The notes under the pieces: model-generated
Seen by the model: only the letters and a program-made list of their open reading frames with translations
Databases searched by the model: none
Told to the model about the DNA's origin: nothing
Source of the DNA: Fratercula arctica
Lineage: Eukaryota; Chordata; Aves; Charadriiformes; Alcidae
NCBI GenBank assembly: GCA_947846985.1
Contig: CANTUZ010000003.1
Span: forward strand, 95,136,674 to 95,200,673
DNA length: 64,000 bases
Direction: 5' to 3'
Shown here: positions 1-13,052 of the stretch, one piece after another
Position numbering within the stretch: the stretch's first letter is position 1
Layout of the letters: every line of letters begins with the position of its first letter
Made by a program: the position numbers and the translations under genes

Positions 1-1966
1 AAATGTCAGGAGGCCTGCATGGATGATCAAGGAGCTCCTGGCCAAACTCAAACACAAAAAAGGAAACACACAGAGGGTGGAAGCAAGGACAGGTGACCTA
101 GGAGGAAATACAGAGACATTATCCGAACATGCGGTGATAAGGTTAGTAAAGCCAAAGCCCAAATGCAGTTGAATCTGACAAGGGATGTGAAAGACAACAA
201 GAAGTGCTTCTACAAGTAGATAGGTGACAAAGGGAAGAGTAAGGAAAATGTGGGCCCAATGCTTAATGAGATGAGGACTTGATGACAATGGACATGGAAA
301 AGTTTGAGGTACTGAATGCTGCCTTTGTCTCAGTCTGTACTAGTAAGACTGTTCTTCAGAAATCCAATGACCCGGAGACCAGAGGGAAAGGCTGGAGCAA
401 GGAAGACGTACCCTTGGTGAAAGAGGTTCAGGTCAGAAAATACTTAGGCAAACTGGATATACTTAAGTCCACAGGCCCTGATGGGATGCAGCTACAAATG
501 CTGTGGGAGCTAGCAGGTGTCATTGCGAGGTCACTGTCAATAAACTTTAACTGATCATGGTGATTAGGACAAATGCCCAAAGGCTGTAGGAAAATAAATG
601 TCGCTCCTATCTTCAAGAAGGGCTAAAAGGGAGACCAAGAGAACGACAGGCAAGTCACTCTCACCTCCGTCACCGGGAAGGTGGTGGAACAGCTAATGCT
701 GGAAACCATGAACGACAAGAAAATCATCTGGAGTAGTCAGTATGGATTCACCAAGGGTTGGTCATGCTTGACCAGCTTGATAAACTTCTACGATGATGTG
801 ACTAGCATGGTAGGTGAGGGGAGAGCTGTCTATATTGTCTACCTTGACATTAGCAAGGTTTTGGAACTGTTTCCGAGAATATCCTCATGAAAAAGTTGAT
901 AAGCAAATAGTGAGATGAATTGAAAACTGGCTGAACAATCAGGCCCAGAAGGTGGTGATCAGTGGCACAAAGTCAAGCTGGAAGCCAGTAACTAGAGGTG
1001 GACACCAGGTCAGTAACAGGTCCAGTCCTGTTTAACATCTTCATTAGTTGTCTGGCTGATGGAGCAGAGCGTACCCTCAGCAAGTTTCTTGATAACACAA
1101 AAGAGTGAGGAGCTGCTGATACATCAAAGGGTTATGCTACCATCCAGAGGGACCTTGACAGGCTTGAAAAATGGGCTGACATTAATCCCACAAAGTTCCA
1201 GAAGGAGAAGTGCCAAGCCCTGCACCTGGGGAGGGATAACCCCAAACACCACTATGTGCTGGAGGCTGACCAGCTGGAAAAGAGCTTTACAAAGAAAAAC
1301 CTGGGGGTCCTGGGGGACATCAGGTTGAGTGTGAGCCAGCAATGTGACCGTGTAACAAAGAAGGGAAATGCCTAGGCTACATTAGGAAGCATTTTGACAG
1401 CAGGTCAAGGGAAGTGATCCTTCTCTAGTCAGCACTGGTACTGAGGCCACTCCTGGAGTACTGTGTCCAGTTCTGGACTCCCCGGTACAAGAGAGACGTG
1501 GAACTACTGGAGAAAGTCCAGTGAAGGGCCACTAAGATGACTAAGGGACTGGAGCATCTCTGCTATGAGGAAAGACTAAGGGATCTGAGACTGTTCAGCC
1601 TGGAGAAGGGACGGATCAGGGAGGGATCTCATCAACATATATAAATACCTGAAGGGAGGATGCAAAGAAAATAGCACTGGGTTCTTTCAGTGGTGCACAG
1701 TGACAGAACAAGATGCAGTGGGCAAACTGAAACACAGAAGGTGCTGTTTGAACATCAGGAAACATTTTTTTACTGTGAGGGTGACTGAACACTGGCACAG
1801 GTTGGCCATGGATGCTGTGGAGTCTCCATCTGTACAGATATTCAAAAGCCATCTGAACATGGTCCTGGGAAACTGGCTTTAGGTGTCCAACCCCTTCTGC
1901 TCAAGCAGGAAAAAGATGACCTCCAGAGGTCACTTCCAACTTCAACCATTCTGTGACTCTGTGAAT
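1..1966 (+). mobile_element. Degenerate CR1 LINE, 3' part of pol
   Basis: This is an old CR1 non-LTR retrotransposon copy, cut at its 5' side by the window edge. It begins in the linker between endonuclease and reverse transcriptase; the opening bases align with the stretch near 25725 of the better copy at 24512-27744. Translated pieces in shifting frames still read as CR1 pol: KSTGPDGM near 470, YGFTKGWSCLTSLINFYDD near 740, VYLDISK near 835, and [14 protein letters not shown] near 1465. The usual 3' block follows, with 'ccagaggtcacttccaac' near 1923 and a decayed octamer tail near 1949-1966. Stops and frameshifts are frequent, so it cannot encode a working protein. The family call is firm; the 3' edge is good to about 10 bases. 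Confidence 0.93.
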
Positions 1967-4134
1967 GCGAGGACTTGCTTATATATTACTGGAATATACT
2001 CTTCTTTATTATTTATTTATTTTATCACCCAATGAGATATTATATAATAGCATTTCCATAGAAGCGAATTCAAAAGAAAAAGAAAATTCATAATGTTACT
2101 CATTTAGTGTAACTCATTATCACGTGTACTCAATATATCAAATTCTGATTTTTCAGAGTATAAACTACAAACAACTAGTAAAAGGCTATTTAAACTTATA
2201 AAAGTGTTATCACTACACTAGCAATTCCATTTTCATATAGTCTCTGACTGTTTATGATCCTGGGATATTTCTCAGCACAGAAGAGAGGAGTTCATTCAGA
2301 ACTGCACCTTATGAATCAGGGAAGAGTATCTCAGTGTAATACTGAAAAAAACCCCATTTATTCTTATCTCATTTCTTTTTGTGTGTGTTTGTTATGTCAT
2401 TTATCTGCAATTCAACATTTTTACATATTCAGATGTACTTCATTTTTCTTCATAAATAGTAAATTCAATATCAGATGAAATATCAAAGGCAATAGTAAAT
2501 AAACTAAAGAGTAAAACAGAAGTTATTGTTGCTCAGGACGCTGTACGTCTTTGGGGAACTATCATACTTTGCATACCAGGATTCATAGATTTGCAAATAA
2601 GCCATGAGTTCCCAGTCACCAACTTGGTTTCTCTCCTGCTAATAAATGAATCCCTGGGTACTTTTTGATATAACATTAGAATCATTTTTTATTTCAGAAA
2701 AAAAAAAAAAATACATGGACATCTCATCGCTGTCTCCTCTGCCTAGTAATTGATCGATCTGATGTCTATCAGCATTTCTCAAATGCTTTACATTCTGTTA
2801 GCTAGGGACCCTTTAGGCACTGTAATGGGATTTGTCAACATGAAAAGCATGATCTGATTTAGTAAAAAAACCAAGTTCATAAAAAATCCAATACTTGGGT
2901 ATTTGCACAGTAAAAACAAATGCTTTGTAATTTCATGTACCACAGTCTTTCCTTTTGAACTGTAAACTGTACTTGTGATGGAAACTTTAATATGAAGACC
3001 TTTTGTAGGTACCTGGAGTACTCTCCACTTCCTACAAGAGAATTTGGCCTACATCAAACTTGCAAGTTTGCAGTATGATCTTTAAAAAGGGAGTAAATTT
3101 TTTTTTTTCCAACAAAATTGCCCCATCCTTTTGATCATGTGATGAACCTCCATATTGCCCTCTCCTGGCCTCCTGGCTCAGTTCCTTAAACATAACATAA
3201 TTCTGTTTACCTTCAAAGTCATTCCCAGTCTATCCCTTCTTCTGTACCATCGTATTAACTCTGTCTCAAAACATCAGTGTTCAGCATGAAATGATTCCAG
3301 CTTTCATGATGACTGTTATTTTTAAAGGAATACTACTGTGCTTCCTTTCTGGTTTCAAAGAAGCTTTTCTTGAAGTATTTGGAAAAAGGTTGTCTTTAGC
3401 CAAACGCATCCTTCATTAAAATTCATATTTGTTTAAATGCCTGCAAAAACATGAAGACAGCTGCTGAGAACTCTAAGTAGTTGAGCAATATTGCCTCATT
3501 GGCTTCTCTTGAGGGTTTGTATCTATGATATCGATTGTATAGTTAAGATTTGGAAAATCATTTTATTCTGAATATATATTGTGTCTCACATAGCAAGATA
3601 CTGATCCGTCATTGCTTTACCCATGCTTAAGTAACAAATAATAGCATTAAGACTCATCAACAATGTAGGCCTTCCAGTGGCTTTTTGAATTTGACATTAA
3701 TGTATTCTATATATGATGCTATTCAGTAGTCTCTCTTTTTGTCCAAAAGAGGAAAATGGCATGTGGCAAATTTTAATATCATTCTATTACTTTAAATTTC
3801 TGTGCTTTGGTTTTCCTTTTTTATTCCACAAATACATCAGGCAAGTCCACTTAATATTTGGAGTCTATCTAAGGAAGTATTTAAGTGTTTGTACTTTCAG
3901 TAAGTTATTAATTGGTTTTAAATTGTCGGGATTTTTTTTTAAACATTTTATCCCTTCTGTGATATATGTGAACAGTATATCCTTGATGCCATTAAGAAAA
4001 ATAAGTCTTGAAAGAACATACATGAAGTTGTGTGAAAACCAATCCTTTTCGACACAAGTAAGCTTAGGAACAATTAACCCCTTCTACAAATGAAGTCTAG
4101 AACAGCTGATGGCATAATGAAGATTGACCCTGTT
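1967..4134. other. AT-rich non-coding spacer, probably intron
   Basis: I see no coding exon, RNA gene or recognisable transposon here. There is an A run of about 14 at 2698-2711 and several short T or A runs. The small open frames, such as those around 2254-2478 and 3713-4093, have low-complexity F/I/L/S-rich composition expected from AT-rich DNA and no domain signature. Confidence 0.6.
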
Positions 4135-4575
4135 AACAGGGAGCAGCAAGAGCAAGGCTGCTCTGTGACGGGAGCTACAAATGAAGATGCAAGTGTAACC
4201 CCAGTGTGGGCAGTGGCATCACTAAGCGAGGCACAGTCCTGCAACACCTAAACAGGGTCCCTCATGAGCCCCAGGCATCGCAAGCAATGGACCAGCTCCA
4301 GAGTCCATCCATGGAAGCAAGTTAGAGGCTGCAGGAGACAGGACCAGAGACAAAACTACAGTGTACATACCAGGGGTCCATCCAAAGAGAAAAAATGACC
4401 TGCAGCAGGGGCTGAAGTCCATTATTGAGACAGGGACAGACACAGGACTAGGAACAGACACATCGACAGAATAGCTCATTGGACGTGGGTGTGTGTGGGA
4501 AGGTCCCAGGTGGGGCTGCTTAGGGCAATTAGGGCCTATTAGTGTTCTCAGGGCCCTATGTCTGCTTATCTTAGC
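4135..4575 (+). repeat. Unclassified interspersed repeat, copy A
   Basis: A GC-richer block that resembles 55085-55462 in the same orientation. Shared landmarks in the same order are a 'gcaatg.accac/gctccag.gtccatc' segment (4279 and 55147), 'gagacaa..ctaca' (4348 and 55221), 'gggctgaagtccat' followed by 'gagacaggg' (4409 and 55268), and 'ctcagggccct' (4547 and 55436). Two diverged copies with conserved order mean a dispersed repeat rather than unique sequence. I do not recognise the family. Its composition, rich in CAGG/GACA words, recalls some bird LTR or ERV fragments, but I see no pol or gag peptide and no clear TG...CA ends. Confidence 0.55.
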
Positions 4576-4639
4576 AGGGTCACCTGAAATTATGAAATTA
4601 TTATTTTTGCTGCACAAAGGAAAGCAATTGGTTTCAGTT

Positions 4640-5000
4640 GGTTTGTTCACACAACCCTTCTCTGTTTGAAATACCTGCTTCCATTTCCATTCATGCAGTT
4701 CCTATTTTGACAGGGCAAGGCCGTCCTGTGAGCACAGCTCATGTCTGCTCCCACGTCTCCAGCGCAAACAGGGCTGGGCTGGGTGTGTGGCTCAGGGCGT
4801 TTGGCAGTGCAGCCTCCATGGGGGCTCTGGATGGCTTTTTCTGCCAGAGGAGACTATTGTCCTTGGCACCCTGTGCCAATGCAGCCTGCCTGGCAGGGGT
4901 ACAGTGTAATCCCACGGAGGGAGATGAGCTGGGCTCTTGGCAGCTTACGCTTGAAGAGCCACAGACTTTCTCCGAGTTAACGCACTTTCAGAGAAGCTGA
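4640..5000. other. GC-rich island of unknown nature
   Basis: This stretch directly follows repeat copy A and is much richer in G and C than its surroundings. A 120-codon frame on the plus strand spans it (4638-5000) and another overlaps in a different frame. Neither shows a recognisable domain, and I see no paired splice sites around a conserved core. It may be a further part of the same mobile element, a decayed element of another kind, or a regulatory island. Copy B at 55 kb does not obviously carry this extension. Confidence 0.3.
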
Positions 5001-8000
5001 GCCAGTGAAGTGGTTCAAAACAACATCATACAAATCACTTTCAATCTGAAATAAGTGTTCACAGAAAGGCTAATGCTGTATGAAATAAATAAATGAAAAA
5101 TAAAATTAGTTTGGATTTTTAACTACTGCAATTACTTACACAGAAAAGACTTTGAATAAAAGAAAATATTGACCAAGTGTGTAGAACAACAAAGTTGAGA
5201 AAGGGAAATGTCAGTTCAGTTCACTAAAGCCACACCTGGACCATCTGTCTTGCTTTTTCATAACTGTATTTTCTGCAAAGTTAGCAGAAATGTTACTCCG
5301 GCTGATACGTCTCTTATCTAACACAGTAATTTATGTTGCTTGGAAAGCAACAAAATTACACAATTTATTCTCAGGTACATGACTTGAATGCTTTATATAC
5401 ATTTTACAGAGTGGTGGACAGTAAGGCAGGAGTGTTGTGAAGACATCCTTCAAACATATTGTTACTGTTTTGGATACTAGTGAAACTTTAAAAAACCCTC
5501 TTGTTTTTTCAGTAGTAGTTCATTAAGATTACATTAAGTAGAATTTTAAATCATTTGATTTTCATCTGATCTGGGAATAGAAAGATTCAGATTATGTCTT
5601 GAAGTATTTTTTCCTCAAGCAAAGAGGGGTTTTTTTAGTTAAAAAAAAAAATGTTCTTACACATCCTTTTATTAATTTTGGTCATTCTGTCTGCCTTTGC
5701 ATTGTCAAACTTTATAACCCATTACATCTATAAAACAAAAGTTGGGATAAAGAGTATGTAAACAAAAATTTGTATTTTGATATTTTTGCATGTGTTTTAT
5801 AATTCAGACAGTGAAGTTAATAGTAGTAGTGGCAATTAATAAGGGATACTTACATATAATGTGTATTGCATTGAGAAAATAATCTCTCAAATAAATTCCA
5901 GTTTTATTCTAATTTCTGAATGTTATATTTGAGAAGGATATGCAGTTATTCTGATATCAAAATAAAAATTAGTTTTGTGGATATATATTCTGCATAATCT
6001 AAAAGTAGTTCCATTAGTTCAGATAAATTAAACTCTTTAAGTTAAGCAGAAATAAAACATCCAAAGCTTGAACCACTGAAAGGTACAAACTTTCAATTTA
6101 GTAATCTTACAGAGTTGCTCTTACTTTTGAAGTGAAGGAATATTCATTGAGGCTTCGCTCATTATATTTACAAAAAGGAATATTTCTTTGTTTTCTCTGA
6201 TCTCCAGTTATATTTACCTGAGAACTTCAGAACGTCTCTGTTTGCTAAAATAGCATGATTTTTTTTAAACAGAGAAAGTTACATCAGTAATGCTGGTGAA
6301 GGACTAAATATCTTCTCCTCATTTTTTAGCATGCATCTACTCAGGTCCTTAGACTCTTCTCAAGAATTTTGTGCTCCCGCAGAATAAACTGTCACTTGTG
6401 TATCACCAATGTACCTGTAGAAAATGTTGCTGTTCAACGTCAGGCCATGCAATTTGCAAGACTGACGGACTTTCCTAACTACCTGTAATTATTTGTTATA
6501 CATTTTAAGAATACTTCAATTTTATACAGGATAAAACACACTATAGAGTTAATAGAAGTAGAATCTGCTCATGATCAGTTTTAACATTCTCTTTGTATTT
6601 CAGAATTTGGTGACATGATCCCTGTAAATTGTTTAGAAATTCATATCCTAAGCTATTATTTATTAAATAGTTATTTAAATATTACATTTTACTACTAATT
6701 ATTTTTGGATGTGTTGTATTAATGTTAACCTTCAAAGTGTAAATCCAGAAAATATTTATATTAACATACTTTGATGTTGAAAGTAATTTGTAGCCAATTA
6801 GTTATTTTTATGTGATGTTCAAAGAAGGTTCTCATCATCCATTTCAAATGCATAGCTGAGATTAGATGCATATTGAAAAAAAAAAGGCTTCTCTGTATGT
6901 GTCCAGCTTTTTTCGTGTCTCAAATACCCAGAAAATATGGTCTCATAGTAGCTTCATAGATTCTTTGATTATCTCTGAAATATTTAAAAAATACTGTCCG
7001 TATATTGGCTTTGTAGTCTGAGGACATGAATTCTTAAATTTCGCTAGCAACTATTTGCAAGAGGTTTTGAGACATGCCTTTTGTCAGATGCAACTACCAG
7101 CTTAATGGCACTCCATGTTATGGCACATTACCAGAAGAGATAGTTATTGTCTGCAGTACACAAAAAGCAATTACCTGTATTTTCACTACATGTGCATTTG
7201 ATTGGCAGAAATTGCAGTAAAATATGAAGGCTTTTCCAAGTTTTATCATGATTCACAGGAAAAAAATGCTATTCTCCTAGCCTTTTCTGAGCTGTACAGA
7301 ATTACCAAAACTGCACTGTTAACTTTTACATGAAAAATACCATCAGTTTTTCATATTTGTAAATCGTGTATTTTTCAGTGGCTAGATAGCAAAATTAGAA
7401 GGGAAACAAAAGTGATCTTGAAGGAATGATAAGAGAGATGCATAGAAACTAAAGTCTTAGCTGTGTATGTCAACAGTACTGCAAGTTTGTCAGGAAAAAA
7501 AAAAAAACAGCGAACTATCTGTATTTAATGTGTTAACAGCATTTTCAACTCAAATATTTCAGAAATTTTGATATCTTTCTTAATCATTCTACAAGTCCTG
7601 TTAGCACAACTTGCAAGTCAGTCAGTAGTTTTCACAAATATTTTCATCAGTTATGAGAAAGATATTCTCAGTGCTTGATAACTCAGATGAGACTCACTGG
7701 CATGTAATTGCTCCTTTGTCAACTGAAGTAATTTAGCTGTAATAACACCCTCCAGCATAAAATCAGCACCTTTTTTATCAGAGCAGGGATTTTTTTATTT
7801 ATTTGTGTCCATTTCTTTGTTCTCCTAAATGAAGAATGGAATACATACATATCTAGCATGGCCATAGGTAAATAAAAGCAAAGTACCCGAAACCAGATAT
7901 GTTTCTGTTAAACAAGTATAGCACATGTATCTCTACAGTACAGCATTAGTTCGGACATTTAGGATTAAATGTCTAAATTGGAACTAAATCTTTTAATCTA

Positions 8001-10669
8001 TGGAGTGTTGCAATATAGATTAATACATTAAGAAAAACTGTACTCATTGAAGTCTTAAAATAAGGAGAGGTTAGTGGCATGATATCAGAAGTGAAACTCA
8101 GTTTCTGATGCTACTGCTGAGAATTTCTTAGCTATACATTATAGCAGATACTTATTTTTTTCCAAATGAAGATGCAAAATAAATTATCTTTTTCTGCATC
8201 CTTTCTCATATTGACAGAATCATTATGTTTCCTGTCAGACTTGGAATAGGAGAATGGCTTTGACTCCTTTCTCACCTTTTCTACATGCAATCAGGTTTTG
8301 TCACTACTCCTCACCACAGCTAAAGCTCCAGTGTTCATTTCATGTCCCAGATTCCTCTAGCCTTCATTATTTCATCACCCTCTCAGGACTACCCAGGTGT
8401 TGTATCATTTCATATAGTTCAGTCAAAACATGGTCACAGAATTAACCTTTTGATCAGATGTCATTTTGCTTTTGAATTCCTTAAAGGGTTCACCTTGCTC
8501 AGTACATGCTATTTTTTGTTTCTTTTTGGAAATACTCCTCACTTGGCAGCTGCCCTCTGTGTCTTTGTTCTTTTCTCTTATTTTCTACCATCCTGTCAGG
8601 ATTTCCAGCCTGCATGACCAATTCATGGTACTGTTATAAAACTGTTGCAGCTTTCTCTGCTTATTGACTATTTCATCCCCTAAAGACTATTTTCTGGAGA
8701 CTGAATACAGGATATCCTATATTGCATCAGATACTGACATTTAGGGAACTGAATTTCACCTAAATACTCAGGTTTAAAGTATAGATCTGTAATCAGAAGC
8801 CTACATGTAGTTGACTCATTTTCCTGCTGAATGCCACAATTTCCTATCCCAAAAAGAAAAGAAAACCAGAGATGGATAAGAACAGTTCACAGGGAACTGT
8901 AGTTATACCTGTTATGGCCATGTCTAGAATTTATGGTACTATCTAGTTCAGTAACAGACCTTTGTTGCCTTAGTTTCAAGAGGAAAACAGAGCCACCTTC
9001 ACAAAAAGGCAGCAAGAAATTCATAAATCTTGGGTATCATGAGTAAAAGTGGATGATCTCATTCCAATATTTCCCTTAGAATTGCATTTGCTTTATTTTA
9101 AGCTTTTACCTATTAGGACTACACAACAACTCAAGGGAAGTGAAAGAACCTGTTTAAAGGAGTTCTTGTACATGCTGCAGCTTACCCATGGCTTGTGGCC
9201 AGATGATTTACTTCTAGAGGAAACCCTGTTTGTGCTACTCTCCACTTGTCTATGCAGAAGAAGAGAACAGATGCCAATGCATTTCCATTTATCGTCCTCA
9301 AAAGAGACCTACCGTAATCAGGGATTAACTGTGGGAAAGGAGCTGAGCTAGAAAACATAAGGAAAGCAAAATATCAGAATTAGATCAGAAATGTTGCACA
9401 TAGTGCTGTTACTTTATCAGCACTTCAAAGAAAATTTTAAAAATCAAAAGAAATTGGAAGACGACTCATATTTGGGCCAGTTCTGACTCTCTGTATTCCT
9501 CACTGGTGCCGCAGCACATTCTAAGCAGCACTCAGCAGCTGCTGCCAGCAGATATCTTTTTAGTTTACTGAGTTACCTGAACTCTCCCTGGTCTCTGCCT
9601 GTGTCTCCCTCTTTTCATCCAGATATCTTGAAGTCTTATGGAAAATGCAGAGCATGTTTAGAGGCAGGAAAAAACCCTAATAGGAGCCACTCTGTCATAA
9701 TTTCATGTGTGTCAGACAACCTTTGTGCTGCTATGGGCTTCTCCAATGGAGGTCTTTTATATCCAGTAGACTCACAAAATACAGGTTTTGAGAGCTGACT
9801 GTCTTGGTTCATGTGGTTGTACAAGAGGGCATGTATATGTGCTGCAGATAAGAGACCAAATATTTTCCGCAGTGCAAAGAATTCAGAGGAATTTTAGCGT
9901 TCTTTTTGGTTTTATCTTCTGTGAGGTTCACAGAAAGCCCAGCGTAGTTTGTACGTTGCTGACCTGTGGTAAGTACTGAACATATGATTTGCTTCCATAT
10001 TCCTGTGTCTGGGAACAGATTTCCTGTTACAAATCAAAGCAACCCCTGTTGTAGATTACAAATCTACATTTCACTATACTCCCTACCTTTGCTCTTAATT
10101 ATTTCATTCCCTCTCATCTGTATTTTGCTTCATTAAATATACTTCAGTGATTTGGTCATCCTCCTCCTTTGTATTACATGGAGAAAAAGAAATATTCAGT
10201 ATCATAGTACCGACAACTTTCTGTAGAGCATAGGCTGAACTCTACTGTTACACATAACTGTCTGTAAATTAGCGTTGGCCTGATTTTCATATGCAATGTT
10301 ATTCTGCCATTCTTTTTCAAAGGAGACAGTGAGTGAAATGAAAGAAAATGATTGACACAACTGAACAAAAATTGCCTGAATATAGTAATTTTGTATAACG
10401 GAAAAAAGCTCCAGGATTATGCATACCCTCAGTAGGAAAGCTTTCTATTTTTCTGATTGTTATGCTTCCAACATTGCCTGTCAAAACGGACTGTCTTGTA
10501 ACCAATGAAGCAGAAAAAATCATGACACACAGGATGTCTAAGCACACCTTGGGCAGTGGGGTCAGCATTTCGACTGTGACAATCTCATAGTCCTTCTTCA
10601 TTACAAACATGTCTCTATGACTTGAACATGTCAGCACATTTGTATTTTTATTTTAACCTAAAATTTCAG
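5001..10669. other. Non-coding DNA upstream of the EGF exon, probably intron
   Basis: AT-rich sequence without a recognisable transposon or RNA gene. I searched by eye for further EGF-type exons (closely spaced TGT/TGC codons between AG and GT) and found none convincing. A good-looking donor (CTGTG|GTAAGT) occurs near 9964, but the sequence in front of it does not read as an EGF repeat. The segment ends with the acceptor of the exon that starts at 10670: a T-rich tract, a TTTTAAC branch-point-like word near 10651, and TTTCAG at 10664-10669. Confidence 0.6.
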
Positions 10670-10774
10670 GAGAAACATGTTCTGGCCATGTGAATGAGTG
10701 TCTCGACAGACCCTGTTGGAATGGAGGAACCTGTGAAGAGGACATAAATGGCTTCAAATGCAATTGTCCCTTTG
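10670..10774 (+). CDS. Internal exon encoding an EGF-like repeat; possible EYS
   Basis: A 105-bp internal exon of a host gene. The acceptor is TTTCAG|GAGAAA and the donor is TTTG|GTAAGC. Both introns are phase 1, so the exon is symmetric, as usual for EGF modules. After the split glycine codon it reads GETCSGHVNEC..., then RPCWNGGTC, then EEDINGFKCNCPFG. It thus carries cysteine 6 of the preceding EGF repeat and cysteines 1-5 of its own. CWNGGTC fits the C2-x4-S/T-C3 site for O-fucosylation. The calcium-binding consensus is imperfect: His precedes VNEC where Asp/Asn is usual, and Glu sits at the Asp/Asn hydroxylation position (CEED..F.C). The CxSxP O-glucose site is absent (CLDRPC). EGF repeats of this type act outside the cell. 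The lone exon in 64 kb implies giant introns; EYS fits that and its EGF-rich N-terminal half, but CRB, SLIT, Notch-like, SVEP1, FAT or cubilin-type genes are not excluded. Exon call strong, gene identity weak. Confidence 0.85.
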
Positions 10775-13013
10775 GTAAGCATTTGTTGGTTTTATACGAT
10801 TGTTAGTTTGGCATAGTGTGTGAGTTCTACATTTGTTACTCGGGTGATATAAAGTCTCGTATGGCAAAAGCATTTTGCTTACATTTTGAAAGGTACAGAG
10901 CTAGTTATTTTGACTATTTAATAAAAAGAAAATTTTCTCAATGAGTGTCCATGACAATTTGCCTATGACTAATTTTTATAAATAATAGATTACTTTGATT
11001 AAAAAGTACTTGTAGTACTGGAACATACTGGTAAAAAGACGTGACAGAACTGGAGATTTCCAATTATTTAGTGTCTATTTGTATAGACACCTTATAGCAA
11101 CACATTCCTTCAAAAATGTGTAGGTTTTAGGCAGCAAAACATGTTGAAATTGAGTAAACATCCAAAATCACAGCCTTTGGAATCCTGTTCTGATGGCCAC
11201 ATTACTTAGCCTAAAAGAATTGAAGACTGCTCTAAAGTATGTATGACCTCAGTCTGGTTGCCTGAGCTCTTCACTTTGTACCATCTGAAGTACCCTTGAG
11301 TATCCAAGATCTTGTATGAGACTGGAAGATACGGTATGGGATATAAGGAACATCCGAGATGGATCAGGTCAGGTAACAACTGAACTAAGCAGCAACTGAA
11401 AAGACGCAGCAAAACAAAGGGATAAAGAAATATGTTGAAGATTTTTCTTTGCTAATTATATATACACTGTATAATTTGGGATTTTGCATGTTATTTAATG
11501 TTGACTAAGAAAACATAGAAAAAGGTGGGTTAAAAATTCCTGACCTTAGAAATCCTTTAACCAGGATCAGCAGGTTTTTTTCCAATTTTTTATAATCATT
11601 GTGGCCAGAGGGGGGCCATTGTGGGGTAGAGATTTAGCAACTGATAAGTTCATTCATAAATATGGATAAGAAATTACTGATAAATGCTAAACAGTTTTTT
11701 TGGGTTTGGCGTGTATATTTATAAGCTCAGGTCAGAAAAACTAATCTTATACAGTCATGGTCTAAGAAGGCTTACAGAACTGGGGTATTTAGAAGAGAAA
11801 CTGATAGTGATCAGTAAACCCTGGAAATGTCGGAGTACTGAAACAAAAGTCTCCAACCATCCCTCTCAAGAAAAGCAACTGATTTTAAGAGGACTTCAAT
11901 TTGCTTAATATCAAGAGGTCTTTAAATGCTTTAACGGCGGTATCCTGATGAGTTGGAAACTGAAGACAGCACTGAGTTATATCTTCGAAGGTAAGATGAT
12001 ACTCTCATGTTTGTTGCTTCATTGGGACAAATGTAGGCATGTGCTCATGAATAAAGGCTGTAGCTAAACATTAACAGAATCATTACCTCCTTTGTTCTGA
12101 GATGGAGATTCTCACATTCAGTGCACTGCTTTGCTATCCCATTTTAACTCTCATTGGTGTTCACTAACACTCACATACAGTGGATATGAGGCAGAAACAT
12201 CCTGCACCTCTTTCCACAGATGTTGTCTTAGTAGGTCGTTGTGCTTCTTTCTTTAAAGAAAAGTCAGTCACTCTGCAAACAGGCCTTATCCACTTGATTT
12301 TTATTATCATTCTTAGTGTGTGTGTGCATGTACAGTTTGAGTGTCTGTAACTATTCATTCCTTTGTGTTGTGCCTCTGAGGTTAATCTAGGTATTCACCT
12401 CGAACGATGAGGTTTATGTAATGGATACATATACACTAGAAACTGAGTTTTGTTCTATTGACTCTACTAAAATATTGTGCATAGCAGTGATTCTTCATCA
12501 TCATCAATCAAAGGAACAAGTAACTCACAGTCAACCAGAAGTTACCTGTAGAAATGGTCAGTTATTTTTGAAAAGAGTTAAGACTTTCTGAGTTACTATG
12601 TGCAGCTACATTATTAATATGATGTCAAGCTGAATTAGAGAGGGGGAGAATTGTGTAGTGGTATGCATACCTAACAATGAGCTGAAAAGAGAATTTTAAT
12701 CTAAATGTGATGCAGATTCCCTCTGTGCCCTTGGGTAAATTAATGAATATCCCAGTTATATTCTCCAGGTGAAGGTGTAGATAAACAAGTGTAACCATCT
12801 CACAAAGATGTTACAATGATTAAATAGAGGATGTCTGTAAATTGCCTGAAAACAAAAGTTGCTACATTACTGGGTATTTTTACTGCTACTTTGGTTCTAA
12901 CTAGAGTATCACTTCAAAAGATAAGGCAGCTAACTCAGGCTAATCCTGAAGTGAAAAATGGCAATTTATGCCTCCATACTTTCATTGACAACCAGTGTCA
13001 TATTGGATTTCTG

Positions 13014-13050
<37 letters not shown>
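13014..13050. repeat. Poly(A) run, 37 bases
   Basis: An uninterrupted run of about 37 A, preceded by 'ttggatttctg' and followed by 'ccaaccaaaa'. No polyadenylation signal or recognisable cDNA lies just upstream and no flanking duplication is evident, so a retrocopy tail is not supported. It is best treated as a mononucleotide microsatellite. Confidence 0.9.

Positions 13051-13052
<2 letters not shown>

Noticed and set aside
4638..5000. 120-codon plus-strand frame
   Set aside because: GC-rich composition alone explains the absence of stops; a second frame overlaps and no domain is visible.
9601..9798. 65-codon frame with NGG and several Cys
   Set aside because: Cysteine spacing does not fit EGF and there are no paired splice sites.
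9900..9965. Possible exon ending at CTGTG|GTAAGT near 9964
   Set aside because: The donor is good and the phase would join to the EGF exon, but the residues in front do not form an EGF repeat, the acceptor choice is arbitrary, and only chance support remains.
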